NCBI GenBank assembly: GCA_013289855.1 | Contig: JABCZD010000005.1 | Location: forward strand, 186,001 to 250,000 | Direction: 5' to 3' | DNA from: Acidobacteriota bacterium | Lineage (GTDB): Bacteria; Acidobacteriota; Terriglobia; Acidiferrales; UBA7541 | DNA length: 64,000 nucleotides | Shown: piece by piece, positions 16,325 through 24,858 of the stretch | Numbering within the stretch: position 1 is the first letter of the stretch | Layout: each line of letters begins with the position of its first letter | Notes under the pieces: generated by a model | Told to the model about the DNA's origin: nothing | The model's input: only the letters and a program-made list of their open reading frames with translations | The model's database searches: none | Position numbers and translations under genes: made by a program

Positions 16325-17110
16325 TCAGGTTGCTGCCGATGGCAAAGCGCTGCCAGGCTTATCCTGGAACGGCCCCAAAATCTCCAGCTTCGGCCCGGCC
16401 GTGAGCTGCCACGCAATGCGTATCCCCACTAACAGGATCACCAGGCCGAGCAGGCCGTTGAGCGGACTCTGCTGCAACTCCAAAAACGGCGAAGCCAGCC
16501 CCACCCAAGCGAGCGTGCCGATCAACGCGACGTAGTTTATTTTCGGTTTAGTTTGCGGAAAATTCTGCTGCTCCAGCGGGGGATTGTCCACGATACCGCC
16601 CTGCTCATCGTCTGGTGGATGTTGTTGGGTTTTTGCGCCGGCGCTGCCGGATTGCGCGGTTGGCGCATGCTCCGTTTTCCCTTTATTGAAGTAGTAGATG
16701 CCAATCGGTATTGCCGTGGTGGACACCGCGACATACGTGAGCGCCGCCGCAATGATCTGATAGCGCCGCCCGCCGATGCCGCCCGAACCCATCTTCATAG
16801 CTTTTCCGATGAGATAGCCGACTGCGAGCGAAATGTAACCGAGCGAAATCCCCGTGATAATCACGAACCCGGCAAACAATATAAAACCCAAAATCGCGGC
16901 CCCGATTCCCATAGTAATGGCGCGAACGTATGCCGCATGGCTGTCTCTCGGAGACTGCTGCCGCACCTGCTCCGCGCAGCGTTGGCAAGCCAGCATTCCA
17001 TTAATGCGGTAATAGTTTCCAGAGATCGCCTGCTTGCAGGATTTGCACGTTTCTGCCGCAGAAGCATACTCCGCGGTGCTGAACTGCGGCGTTGGGCCGG
17101 TGGGGGACAT
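16325..17110 (-). CDS. Membrane protein with N-terminal CxxC-CxxC zinc motif, unknown function
   Basis: 261-residue protein. The N-terminus shows CKSCKQAISGNYYRINGML followed by CQRC, a LIM/zinc-ribbon-like finger. Then come hydrophobic segments around residues 65-100 and 115-140, a Gln/Pro-rich loop (about 145-195), and two more helices near 195-240. It lies 16 bp upstream of the M50 protease gene, so the two are probably co-transcribed. The pair might form a protease with its partner or substrate, but that is only context. I do not recognise a named family. Confidence 0.75.
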   Translation of the reverse strand: MSPTGPTPQFSTAEYASAAETCKSCKQAISGNYYRINGMLACQRCAEQVRQQSPRDSHAAYVRAITMGIGAAILGFILFAGFVIITGISLGYISLAVGYLIGKAMKMGSGGIGGRRYQIIAAALTYVAVSTTAIPIGIYYFNKGKTEHAPTAQSGSAGAKTQQHPPDDEQGGIVDNPPLEQQNFPQTKPKINYVALIGTLAWVGLASPFLELQQSPLNGLLGLVILLVGIRIAWQLTAGPKLEILGPFQDKPGSALPSAAT

Positions 17111-17241
17111 GCGCGGAAAGTATCACACGGCATACGTGCCGAAAAGTAGAATCGCGTTCCTTCATCCGCAAAAGATACGATCGCGCCCCGTCACCGGTTG
17201 CCGTATGCGGTGACGTCACAAGCCGCCGTCACGCCTCGCCA

Positions 17242-17907
17242 TCACAGGCTGATAGCCGCGGCCTTCTGACCGCGCTTGCTCAAATACGCATGCCAGAAAA
17301 TGCGCGCTGCCACCGCGCGCCACGGCCGCCATGGTTGCGACAGTTTCTCCAGCTTTTCCGGCGATGGACGTGTGCGCAATTTCTTTACTTCTTGCACCGC
17401 AATCGCCAGCGCCAAATCTCCGACCGGCCAAATGTCCGGACGCCGCAGCGCGCTCATCAGATAAATGTCCGCCGTCCACACGCCAATGCCCTTTAATCCG
17501 GTCAGTTGCTCGCGCGCGTGATGGTCTTCGAGTTCGTGCAACTTGTGCAACGCCAGCTGGCGCCTCTGCAGCCTTTCCGCCAGCAGCCGCGTGTACAAAC
17601 TCTTCTGCCGGCTGAATCCCAGCTCGCGCAATCGTGTTTCGCTCAGCTTCAGAAAACGCCCCGGCGTAAGCGGTTTCACCGTTTCGAGAACCCGCTGATA
17701 CAGCGCTCGCGCCGACGCCAGCGATACCTGTTGCTCAAGAATGATGTACAGCAGCGTAGGAAAGCCCGGCTCGCGCACCCACAGCGGCGGCGGCCCATAT
17801 AGATCCACCACGCGCGCCAGGTCCGCATCCAGCGCCACCAGCGTGGCAACCGCGTCCGCCAGCGTCACTTCATCTAGAACCACGCGTGCTACCACGCCTG
17901 TCGCCAC
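17242..17907 (-). CDS. DNA-3-methyladenine glycosylase II-like (HhH-GPD) protein
   Basis: Base-excision repair glycosylase removing alkylated purines. The 221-residue protein has the helix-hairpin-helix LTGLKGIGVWTADIYLM and, about 20 residues later, the catalytic Asp in WPVGDLALAIAV, both typical of AlkA/MpgII. It lacks the Cys cluster of endonuclease III, so it is not an Fe-S enzyme. It is flanked by the LIM-like membrane protein gene and thrS, all on the minus strand. Reading starts at ATG 17907. Confidence 0.9.
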   Translation of the reverse strand: MATGVVARVVLDEVTLADAVATLVALDADLARVVDLYGPPPLWVREPGFPTLLYIILEQQVSLASARALYQRVLETVKPLTPGRFLKLSETRLRELGFSRQKSLYTRLLAERLQRRQLALHKLHELEDHHAREQLTGLKGIGVWTADIYLMSALRRPDIWPVGDLALAIAVQEVKKLRTRPSPEKLEKLSQPWRPWRAVAARIFWHAYLSKRGQKAAAISL

Positions 17908-18033
17908 GAAACACTCTCGCGATTTGCAGTACTGATTTAAGAACGGATTGATACTGAACTGATCGTTGATAACCGGCGCACGAATCGAACCACAGGCGAA
18001 CCGCGCTGCACCCGCAGTACGCCAGCGCCCGAT

Positions 18034-20034
18034 CTACGCTAGCGAGCGGTTACGCACTTCTTCGTGCAGCGCGGCAATCACTTCGGCGACCGGCTTCGGT
18101 CCAAGGTCGCCTTTCGTGCGGTGCCGCACGGAAACCGTGCCGGCTTCCGCTTCCTTCGCGCCGACCACCAGCATGTACGGAATCTTTTGCATTTGCGCGT
18201 CGCGGATCTTCGCCGGCAATTTTTCGTTGCGGTCGTCCAGGTGCACGCGCAAACCTTCCTTCTTTAATTGCTCCGTAATCTGTTGCGCGTAATCGATCAC
18301 CTTTTCGCTGACCGGGCAAATCTCCACCTGTACCGGAGCCAGCCACAACGGAAACGCGCCGGCGTAGTGCTCGATCAAAATGCCAAAAAAGCGCTCCACC
18401 GATCCGAGCAGCGCCCGATGCACCATCAGCGGCTGGTGTTTGGCGCCGTCGTCGGCGATATATTCCAGCTTGAAGCGTGCCGGCAAATTAAAATCAAATT
18501 GCACTGTGCCGAGCTGCCAGGGACGCCCAATCGCATCAATCAATTTGATATCGATTTTCGGCCCGTAAAATGCCGCTTCGCCTTCAATCTTTTTGTACGG
18601 AATATTCATCCGGTCCATGGTATTGGCCAGCGCCGCTGTAGCGCGCCGCCAGTCTTCCGGTTTACCGGCATAATTTTCCGGATGCGTGGCGTCCCAGTCA
18701 GACAATTCCACCTCGAATTTGTCGAAGCCGAAATTTTTCATTACCGCGAACGCAAAATCCACGCAGCCTTGCACTTCCGCTTCGATTTGCTCGGGCGTGC
18801 AGAAAATGTGCGCGTCGTCCTGCGTAAATCCGCGCACGCGCAGCAAGCCGTGCAGCACGCCGCTGCGTTCGTAGCGATACACCGTGCCCAGCTCCGCCAG
18901 CCGCACCGGCAGATCGCGATAGCTGCGCAGCTTCGATTTATAAATTAAAATGTGCCCAGGACAATTCATGGGCTTCAGCTGGTAGTCCGCTTTTTCCACT
19001 TCGATGGTGCCGAACATGCTCTCTTTGTAAAAGCCCGTGTGCCCGCTGGTCTTCCACAAATCCTGTAGCATGATGTGCGGTGTAAACACCATGTCGTACC
19101 CGCGCGTTTGCAGCTCTTCGCGCAGCCAATTTTCCACCAGCGTGCGAATCAGTCCGCCCTTGGGATGCCAGAAAATCAGTCCCGGCCCGGCTTGTTCCTG
19201 AATGCTGAAAAGGTCCAGCTCCGTGCCCACTCTGCGGTGATCGCGGCGCTTGGCCTCTTCCAGCCGATGCAGATATTCGTCCAGGTCTTTTTGGTTGTAA
19301 AACGCCGCGGCATAAATACGCTGCAGCTGCGGATTGCCTTCCTGCCCTTTCCAGTACGCGCCGGCCACGCTCATTATCTTGAACGCGTTGATTTTCTTGG
19401 TGGAAGGGATGTGCGGCCCCCGGCAAAAATCAATGAATTTCCCGGTGGTGTAAAAAGAAACCAATAGCTCGTTGGCTTTTTCCTCCACCAGTTCGTATTT
19501 AAACGGCTGGTTGGAATTCTTGTACATCTCCAGCGCTTCTGGCTTAGGAATGTACTTCCGCTCGTTGGAAAGATTTGCGGAAGAAAGATCGTGCATCTTC
19601 TTTTCGATCTTCTCGAGATCTTCCGGAGCGAACGGCTGCTCGCGCAAAAATTCGTAAAAAAATCCATTCTCCACCGGAGGACCAATCCCCAATTTCACGT
19701 TCGGATACAGCTCCATCACCGCCGCGGCCATCAAATGCGCCGCGGAATGCCGGAACACGTACAACGCGTCGGGATCTTTCTCTGTCAAAATCTGCAGTTT
19801 GACGTCGCGGTCCAGCGGGTGCCGCAGGTCGATCAGCTCGCCTTCTTCTTTAGCGCCGCTCTCCTTGATGAAATCCGGCTCGCCCACAAACGGCCCGTCC
19901 TTTGTAAACACCCGCGCCACCAGCGCGGCACTGCCCAGCCGCGGAGAAATTCCATTGGCAATATCCAGCGGCGTGGTCCCCTTAGGGACATCCTTAACGC
20001 TGCCATCGGGTAGTGTGACGTGTATCGTTTCCAT
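18034..20034 (-). CDS. thrS: Threonyl-tRNA synthetase
   Basis: Charges tRNA-Thr. From ATG 20034 the product is 666 residues: TGS domain (ETIHVTLPDGSVKDVPKGT), N2 editing domain with FRHSAAHLMAAAV and the Cys in FIDFCRGPHIPST, class II core with motif 2 YRYERSGVLHGLLRVRGFTQ, and motif 3 LMVHRALLGSVERFFGILIE, then the anticodon-binding domain. The zinc ligands Cys/His/His (MNCPGH among them) are present. An ATG 12 bp upstream is also possible, but AGGTG sits 9 bp before ATG 20034. In many bacteria thrS directly precedes infC; here about 3.6 kb with a repair gene and two membrane proteins intervene. Confidence 0.97.
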   Translation of the reverse strand: METIHVTLPDGSVKDVPKGTTPLDIANGISPRLGSAALVARVFTKDGPFVGEPDFIKESGAKEEGELIDLRHPLDRDVKLQILTEKDPDALYVFRHSAAHLMAAAVMELYPNVKLGIGPPVENGFFYEFLREQPFAPEDLEKIEKKMHDLSSANLSNERKYIPKPEALEMYKNSNQPFKYELVEEKANELLVSFYTTGKFIDFCRGPHIPSTKKINAFKIMSVAGAYWKGQEGNPQLQRIYAAAFYNQKDLDEYLHRLEEAKRRDHRRVGTELDLFSIQEQAGPGLIFWHPKGGLIRTLVENWLREELQTRGYDMVFTPHIMLQDLWKTSGHTGFYKESMFGTIEVEKADYQLKPMNCPGHILIYKSKLRSYRDLPVRLAELGTVYRYERSGVLHGLLRVRGFTQDDAHIFCTPEQIEAEVQGCVDFAFAVMKNFGFDKFEVELSDWDATHPENYAGKPEDWRRATAALANTMDRMNIPYKKIEGEAAFYGPKIDIKLIDAIGRPWQLGTVQFDFNLPARFKLEYIADDGAKHQPLMVHRALLGSVERFFGILIEHYAGAFPLWLAPVQVEICPVSEKVIDYAQQITEQLKKEGLRVHLDDRNEKLPAKIRDAQMQKIPYMLVVGAKEAEAGTVSVRHRTKGDLGPKPVAEVIAALHEEVRNRSLA

Positions 20035-20243
20035 GAACGCATTCACCTGAAAGGGGAAAACTCCAGCTTAACGGCCGCATCATATGCGGTCAAGTAATCA
20101 GGCGCTCCTCGCCGTGCTTGTGGATCCACTCGCATGGACAATCCGTTTCAATTCTCGACGAGCTAACACGTCATCCACGCTCGACACCCTGAAACGAACT
20201 CGCCATAATGTGCGTCCAACCCGGCAACTGGGTGTTGGCCTAC

Positions 20244-23200
20244 ATGTTTATTCGCTCCGTGCAACGCGAAACTCGGGCGAAATTATGCGCTTTGCTTCTT
20301 GTATTGCTCGCCGCGCTCCCGTCTGTGCTGGCGCAGTCCTATCGCGGCTCGTTGCAGGGCACCGTTCAAGACAGCAGCGGAGCGCTTGTGCCCTCCGCGC
20401 GCGTTATCCTCCGCGGTGTTGCAGTTTCGTTTGCGCGTGAAGCCACCAGCGATAGCCGCGGCGCGTTTCGGATGGACGAACTTCCTCCCGGCGCCTATCA
20501 CCTGGTAGTGCAAAGTGCGGGTTTCGCTGAGGCCACTTCGGACGTGCGCGTGGCTGTAAGCTCCGTTCGCGACGTCACCATAACCCTCAAGCCGCAAACG
20601 GTGCAGCAGAGCATCACCGTCTCCGCGCAAGCCTCGTCCATCACTACGCAGCAACTCGACTTCTCCGGCGCCGTCCACCAAGGCGTCGTAACTTCGCGTG
20701 ACTTACAGGACATTCCACTCGCCGCGCGCAGCTTCGCGAATATCGCCTATCTGGCCCCCGGCACCGAGCCCGTCGAGCCTTCCGACCCCACTAAAGCCCG
20801 CATCACTGCCGTTTCCACCGGCGGAAGCTCTGGCCTTAACAACGATCTCTCCGTGGACGGCGCCGACAATTCCGACGATTACATTGGCGGCTTCCTGCAA
20901 AATTTCTCGCCGGATGCCATTCAGGAGTTTGCCTTCCGCACCGCGCAGGAAGATGCGGACACCGGTCGCACCACCGCCGGCTCCGTGGTCCTCACCACGC
21001 GCCGCGGCACCGATCAGTGGCACGGTGATTTCGCCTTTTATGAACGCGCCGCCGATCTCAACGCGCGCTTTCCCATCGAAAATCCCGCGCCCAATCCCAA
21101 GCAGCCTTTTTCCCGGCAAAATTATATCGGAGCGCTCGGCGGGCCTATTGCCCCAGGCAAGCTGTGGTTTTTCTCCTCTTATGAATACGTCAACGAGCAC
21201 GCCAGCATTGCCTACAGTCCGGAAAGCATCTCGCAATTCAATGCTTTAGCTTCTCTTGCGGCGCAGGGCCTTATCCCAGGCGTCAACTCCATCGCTGTTC
21301 CAAGCTTCGTGCCAGTTCCATTCCGCGATACCCTCGGCACGTTTCGACTGGATTGGCAGCAATCCGCAAACTCACAATGGTTCCTGCGCGCCGCCGTCGA
21401 CACCTACGTCACCGACAACGACCTCATCGAGCAGGGCACCTTGCCCACCACGGGCGCAACTTCCCATTCTAATTACTTCAATGTGGCTATAGGCCAGCAA
21501 CACGTCTTCAGTCCCAACTGGGTCGGCAGCTTCCTTTTCGGCGCCAGCGCACTGCATCACACCGAATCCCCGAATGAATACCTGGGTTTCTCGCTGCAGT
21601 TTCCCTTCAGCGCCACGTTTCAGACCATCTCCGGCCTGGACACTTTTGGCGACAACTCCTTCGCCACACCCATCACCGCGTTCCCCATCCTCCGCAATCA
21701 GGAAAAATATCAGCTGCGCTACGACGTTAGCCACTCCGCCGGCAAACACGCGCCTCTATTCGGCGTGAACTTCATCCACGAGCCGGTGCTAAGCGGCGCG
21801 CTAATCGGCACGGCGGAAAACATCACCACCTTCGCCCTCGATCCCACCGTTTACGCCGCCAACCCGTCACAATTTTCCGCCGACTTAAACTGTTCAGGCC
21901 AAGGCGGCTTGCCCGTCACCAGCGGCACCGTGTGTATTTCCGTGCCCGCGAGCGATGGCAGCTTTTCGCAAAATGTGCAGCGTCTCGGCCTCTACGCGGA
22001 AGATTCTTGGCGTATCACTCCGGGCCTCACCGTAAACTACGGCCTGCGTTACGACACCACCTTCGGATTGTTCGAAGCCTCGGGTCGCAGCCAATTGCAG
22101 AATCCCAGTTACATAACGCTGCAAGCGTTGGGAATTCCACTCATCAACGGAGCACCGCATGATTACCGCAAAGCTTTCGCCCCACGTCTAGGTATCGCGT
22201 ACGCGCCGGGAAACTCAAACAAAACCGTACTGCGCGCCGGCATTGGCCTCTACTATAACGATCTGGCGCAAAACGGCTGGGTCTCCGCATTTCAAGCCGT
22301 AAACACCGCGCCCGGCCCGTGCATCAATCCGCTCAACCCGCCGAGCGCCACCAACAGCGGCTGCGTCCCAGCCGGCGCCACGGGTGCGTTAATCGACCCC
22401 AACTACCACACGCCCTACGCCCTGCACGTCACCGGCGGCGCGCAACACGCCTTCAACGCCAACTGGAGCCTCAGCGCCGACTACACCCACGAGCAAGGCG
22501 AGCATGGCTACCGCCGCTACCAATACACCGCCGGATTCACCATCGCCGCCGACGCCCCCAGCGTCGCCGTTTTTCGCAGCGATAATCGCTCCAGCTACAA
22601 CGCCCTCATGCTGCACCTGCAGGGCAACGTCACTCGACACTTCAATCTCGTCGCCAACTACACGCTCTCCAGCGCCAAAACCTGGGGCTGCGTCCTCGGC
22701 GAACTTTTCGATTACGTCAACGGGGTCTGCAATCCACTCAATCCTTTCGGTCCTGGCGATTACGGTCCTTCCGGTGAAGACGTCACCAATCGCGGCGTAA
22801 TCGCCGGAACATTTTTCGTTCCCGGCGGTGTGCAACTCTCCATGCTCTTCCAGGCGGAGAGCGGCCGCCCCATCACGCTCACCACGCCCGTGGACGTAAA
22901 TGGTTTTGGTGACACCCTCGACGATCGCGCCGTCGTTAACGGCGTGCAAACCACGCTCGACCAATTTCGCGGCACGCCCTATATTCAAATGGATCTCCGC
23001 GTCTCGCGTCCCTTCAATCGCGAACGTTGGTCGCTTACCCCGTTCGTCGAATTCTTCAACCTCTTCAATCGCAACAATCCCGGCGCCAACTACGTCACCA
23101 ACATCGCCGCCCTGCCTACTCCGGTCAACAGCCTCACCAACGCCACGGCCTTTTGCCTCAATGCCGCTTGCACGCAAACCAAGCCCATCACCAATCCCAA

Positions 23201-23303
23201 CCAACTCCTCGTCCCCGCCGGCGCTCTCGGCGACTTCTTCGGCCCCGGCACCACAGTAGGCATTCCCTTCGCCGCGCAAGTTGGCGTTCGCTTCACCTTT
23301 TAA
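20244..23303 (+). CDS. Oar-like TonB-dependent receptor with carboxypeptidase-regulatory domain
   Basis: Large outer-membrane beta-barrel protein of about 1,019 residues. After a signal peptide (LCALLLVLLAALPSVLAQS) comes a CarboxypepD_reg domain (GTVQDSSGALVPSARVIL, GAFRMDELPPGAYHLVVQSA), then a plug-like region (VTSRDLQDIPLAARSFANIA, GLNNDLSVDGADNSDDYIGG) and a barrel ending in the aromatic-terminated strand QVGVRFTF. This architecture is abundant in Acidobacteriota and resembles Myxococcus Oar. I use ATG 20244; an ATG 36 bp upstream is possible. Typical roles are polysaccharide or protein uptake; the ligand is unknown. It stands alone, reading away from thrS. Confidence 0.92.
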   Translation: MFIRSVQRETRAKLCALLLVLLAALPSVLAQSYRGSLQGTVQDSSGALVPSARVILRGVAVSFAREATSDSRGAFRMDELPPGAYHLVVQSAGFAEATSDVRVAVSSVRDVTITLKPQTVQQSITVSAQASSITTQQLDFSGAVHQGVVTSRDLQDIPLAARSFANIAYLAPGTEPVEPSDPTKARITAVSTGGSSGLNNDLSVDGADNSDDYIGGFLQNFSPDAIQEFAFRTAQEDADTGRTTAGSVVLTTRRGTDQWHGDFAFYERAADLNARFPIENPAPNPKQPFSRQNYIGALGGPIAPGKLWFFSSYEYVNEHASIAYSPESISQFNALASLAAQGLIPGVNSIAVPSFVPVPFRDTLGTFRLDWQQSANSQWFLRAAVDTYVTDNDLIEQGTLPTTGATSHSNYFNVAIGQQHVFSPNWVGSFLFGASALHHTESPNEYLGFSLQFPFSATFQTISGLDTFGDNSFATPITAFPILRNQEKYQLRYDVSHSAGKHAPLFGVNFIHEPVLSGALIGTAENITTFALDPTVYAANPSQFSADLNCSGQGGLPVTSGTVCISVPASDGSFSQNVQRLGLYAEDSWRITPGLTVNYGLRYDTTFGLFEASGRSQLQNPSYITLQALGIPLINGAPHDYRKAFAPRLGIAYAPGNSNKTVLRAGIGLYYNDLAQNGWVSAFQAVNTAPGPCINPLNPPSATNSGCVPAGATGALIDPNYHTPYALHVTGGAQHAFNANWSLSADYTHEQGEHGYRRYQYTAGFTIAADAPSVAVFRSDNRSSYNALMLHLQGNVTRHFNLVANYTLSSAKTWGCVLGELFDYVNGVCNPLNPFGPGDYGPSGEDVTNRGVIAGTFFVPGGVQLSMLFQAESGRPITLTTPVDVNGFGDTLDDRAVVNGVQTTLDQFRGTPYIQMDLRVSRPFNRERWSLTPFVEFFNLFNRNNPGANYVTNIAALPTPVNSLTNATAFCLNAACTQTKPITNPNQLLVPAGALGDFFGPGTTVGIPFAAQVGVRFTF

Positions 23304-23392
23304 GCAAGCCGTTTGGAAGTGGCCTTCGGGGTGAGGTACGCTAGAGAAGTAAATCGCGCGCAATCAATTCCGAATCTGCATACCGGTTAACC

Positions 23393-24733
23393 ATGTTTGA
23401 AAACCTCACAGAAAAGCTCCAACGCACCTTCAAAAATCTTCGCGGCCAAGGCAAGCTCACTGACGAACACCTCGACGCCGCCCTCGCCGAAATTCGCGAC
23501 GCCTTGCTCGAAGGCGACGTCAACGTTGGCGTAGCCGACGAACTCCTCGCCAATATTCGTGCCAAAGCCATCGGCACCGAAGTGATGATGCAGCTCTCGC
23601 CGGATCAGCAAGTCGTCAAGGTCGTTCGCGACGAGCTGAGCGCCCTGCTCGGCAAGCACGCCAAGCCGCTCTTCGCTTCAAAGCCGCCATCTGTCTGGAT
23701 GATCGTCGGCCTGCAAGGCTCCGGCAAAACCACCACCACCGGCAAGCTCGCCAAATGGCTCACCCAGCACGGCCATCGTCCGCTCGTTGTCTCCACCGAC
23801 GTCTACCGCCCCGCCGCCCGCGAACAGCTCGCGCAGGTCGCCAAAGCCGTCGGCACGCATATCTGGCCCGGCACTGGCACCAACAAACCACTCGAAATCG
23901 TCCGCGGCGCCATCAAGGAAGCCAAGCTCAGTGCCAGCGACGTAATTCTTGTCGACACCGCGGGCCGCTTGCACATTGACGACGAGTTGATGAACGAGCT
24001 CAGCTACCTCAAAAAGGAATTGCAGCCCAGCGAACTCTTATTCATCGCCGATTCGATGATCGGTCAGGACGCCGTCCGCTCCGCTGGTGAATTTCACAAA
24101 CGCCTTGGCCTCACCGGCGTAATCCTAACCAAACTCGACGGCGACGCCCGCGGCGGTGCGGCGCTTTCCATCGGCAAAGTCACCGGCGCACCGGTAAAAT
24201 TCGTCGGCCTCGGTGAAAAGTACGACGCCCTCGAAGGCTTCTATCCCGAGCGCATCGTCTCCCGCATTCTCGGCATGGGCGACCTCATGTCCCTCATCGA
24301 GCGCGCCGAGCAAGCCGTCGACAAAAAAGCTGCCATCGAACTCGAACGCAAGCTACGCACCGAACAATTCACGCTGGAAGATTTTCGCGATCAGCTAAAA
24401 CAGATTCGCAAAATGGGTCCGCTCGAACAATTGGTAGACATGCTTCCAAAAGTAGGACCGCTGCAGAACTTGCCCAAAAACGCCCAGGTCGACGAAGGCA
24501 AACTCAAGCAAGTCGAAGCCATCATCAACTCCATGACCAATCAGGAGCGCCGCGACCACAACGTCATCGACGGCAAGCGCCGCAAACGCATCGCCGCCGG
24601 CAGCGGCACCACCGTCCAGGACGTCAACTCCGTCGTCAAGCAATACATGCAAATGCGCCAAATGATGAAGCAATATGGCGCCCTCACAGCCCGCGCCAAA
24701 ATGAAAGGCCTCGGCAAACTCGCCGGTATGTAG
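23393..24733 (+). CDS. ffh: Signal recognition particle protein
   Basis: GTPase that binds signal peptides on the ribosome and delivers nascent chains to the membrane with 4.5S RNA and FtsY. Visible: N-domain (1-85), P-loop GLQGSGKTTTTGKLA, DTAGRLHIDDELMNE, TKLDGDARGGAALSI, GLGEKYDALEGF, and a Met-rich M domain from about 300 with MKQYGALTARAKMKGLGKL. Length 446 is normal. Start ATG 23393. A TTGGAA-N18-TACGCT sequence lies about 60 bp upstream and could be its promoter. It ends in a clear terminator. Confidence 0.98.
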   Translation: MFENLTEKLQRTFKNLRGQGKLTDEHLDAALAEIRDALLEGDVNVGVADELLANIRAKAIGTEVMMQLSPDQQVVKVVRDELSALLGKHAKPLFASKPPSVWMIVGLQGSGKTTTTGKLAKWLTQHGHRPLVVSTDVYRPAAREQLAQVAKAVGTHIWPGTGTNKPLEIVRGAIKEAKLSASDVILVDTAGRLHIDDELMNELSYLKKELQPSELLFIADSMIGQDAVRSAGEFHKRLGLTGVILTKLDGDARGGAALSIGKVTGAPVKFVGLGEKYDALEGFYPERIVSRILGMGDLMSLIERAEQAVDKKAAIELERKLRTEQFTLEDFRDQLKQIRKMGPLEQLVDMLPKVGPLQNLPKNAQVDEGKLKQVEAIINSMTNQERRDHNVIDGKRRKRIAAGSGTTVQDVNSVVKQYMQMRQMMKQYGALTARAKMKGLGKLAGM

Positions 24734-24748
24734 TCACATTGGATCCCG

Positions 24749-24777
24749 GCACAGGCACTCTTGCCTGTGCGATTTTT
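24749..24777 (+). terminator. Rho-independent terminator after ffh
   Basis: Perfect 9-bp stem GCACAGGCA-ctct-TGCCTGTGC followed by GATTTTT, 15 bp after the ffh stop. Confidence 0.85.
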
Positions 24778-24803
24778 CGCCGCCCTTCCGGGGATTCCGC
24801 CAC

Positions 24804-24831
24804 TTGTTAATCTCCCCGTAACAGCTATAGG
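24804..24831 (+). promoter_or_regulatory. Possible promoter of ppk
   Basis: TTGTTA (24804) and TATAGG (24826) spaced by 16 bp, 28 bp upstream of the ppk start and after the ffh terminator. Confidence 0.4.
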
Positions 24832-24858
24832 CTATCTCTCTTTGTCCCGAGATAACTC

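Noticed and set aside
17950-18030. A stretch with GAATCGAACC that resembles a tRNA T-arm
   Set aside because: No matching acceptor, D-arm or anticodon arm could be folded around it.
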